The notes under the pieces were generated by a model that did no database searches, was not told the origin of the DNA, and was given only the letters and a program-made list of their open reading frames with translations. From NCBI GenBank assembly GCA_045652705.1, contig JAZRUV010000023.1, positions 1 to 13,687 on the forward strand: a stretch of 13,687 nt of DNA. The letters are read 5' to 3'. This document shows, in pieces, positions 13,593 through 13,687 of this stretch. The translations under genes and the position numbers were made by a program. Within the stretch, counting starts at the first letter, position 1. Each line of letters opens with the position of its first letter. This stretch comes from UMGS1649 sp045652705. Its GTDB lineage: Bacteria; Bacillota; Clostridia; TANB77; CAG-465.

Positions 13593-13640
13593 TTATGCAT
13601 AAAAAATTGCAATTAAATCACAAATACCTTAAAATGTAAT
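13562..13640 (+). repeat. Right copy of the degenerate element, inverted relative to the left copy
   Basis: On the plus strand it contains GTTGGGGTG (13562-13570), CACAAATA (13619-13626) and TTAAAATGTAAT (13629-13640), the same order as the minus strand of 37-125. Twenty bases match across a two-base indel in the second and third blocks; the interior is diverged. Confidence 0.5.
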
Positions 13641-13670
13641 TGACTAAAAAAACAAAGAAAGGTTAAATTG

Positions 13671-13687
13671 GTGATTCAATTGCGTAG
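13671..13687 (+). CDS. Possible start of a plus-strand gene cut by the window edge
   Basis: A GTG at 13671 opens five in-frame codons (V/M-I-Q-L-R) to the edge and is preceded by AAAGG eight bases upstream (13658-13662). Too little is present to identify a product; the reading could be fortuitous. Confidence 0.2.

Overview
The window is an AT-rich chromosomal segment from a low-GC Gram-positive bacterium, most likely an uncultured gut-type member of the class Clostridia. The evidence is the strong AGGAGG-type ribosome binding sites, the sigma-A-like promoters, the Clostridia-like ribosomal protein S15, and the 'KKGIS..VL.IT' class of prepilin-like proteins common in gut Clostridia. This placement is inference; no rRNA or other fine phylogenetic marker is present.

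Layout, left to right. (a) 1-177 holds the terminator of the first gene and a small inverted-repeat region related to one at the far right end. (b) 178-1287 (minus) encodes a 369-residue acidic protein of no family I recognise, with three copies of an N-terminal aromatic motif; three helically phased TGTTACA sites lie upstream of its promoter. (c) 1458-2377 (minus) is a two-gene operon: a rhodanese-domain protein with an Asn-rich N-terminus, then a thioredoxin. (d) 2542-5199 (minus) is a SERCA-type calcium P-type ATPase; a terminator hairpin and an AAAAG microsatellite separate it from the rhodanese gene. (e) 5368-5628 (minus) is rpsO with a structured leader. (f) 5763-10046 (minus) is a three-gene cassette: a membrane-anchored GH18-like protein whose catalytic Glu position is Thr, a small prepilin-like protein, and a large prepilin-like protein ending in a formylglycine-generating-enzyme-like (C-type-lectin-fold) domain. 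(g) 10141-11518 (plus), divergent from (f), is an NfeD-stomatin operon. (h) 11620-11696 (minus) is tRNA-Arg(UCU) with a consensus promoter and a terminator. (i) 11825-13462 (minus) is a membrane-anchored protein resembling family 5 solute-binding proteins, with no transporter genes beside it. (j) 13463-13687 has two strong hairpins, the second copy of the left-end element in inverted orientation, and perhaps the first codons of a plus-strand gene.

Most of the window is housekeeping and envelope physiology: calcium efflux, membrane microdomain proteins, sulfur/redox proteins, a ribosomal protein and a tRNA. The least-described part is the 5763-10046 cassette. Its two prepilin-like proteins share a homologous module of about 65 residues, the larger one displays a lectin-fold domain lacking the FGE catalytic cysteines, and the first gene appears to be a pseudo-glycosidase. 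I read it as a surface-display or pilus-tip-like system whose assembly machinery lies elsewhere in the genome. Secondary points of interest are the unknown triple-repeat protein with its phased operator array, and the related inverted elements at the two window ends.
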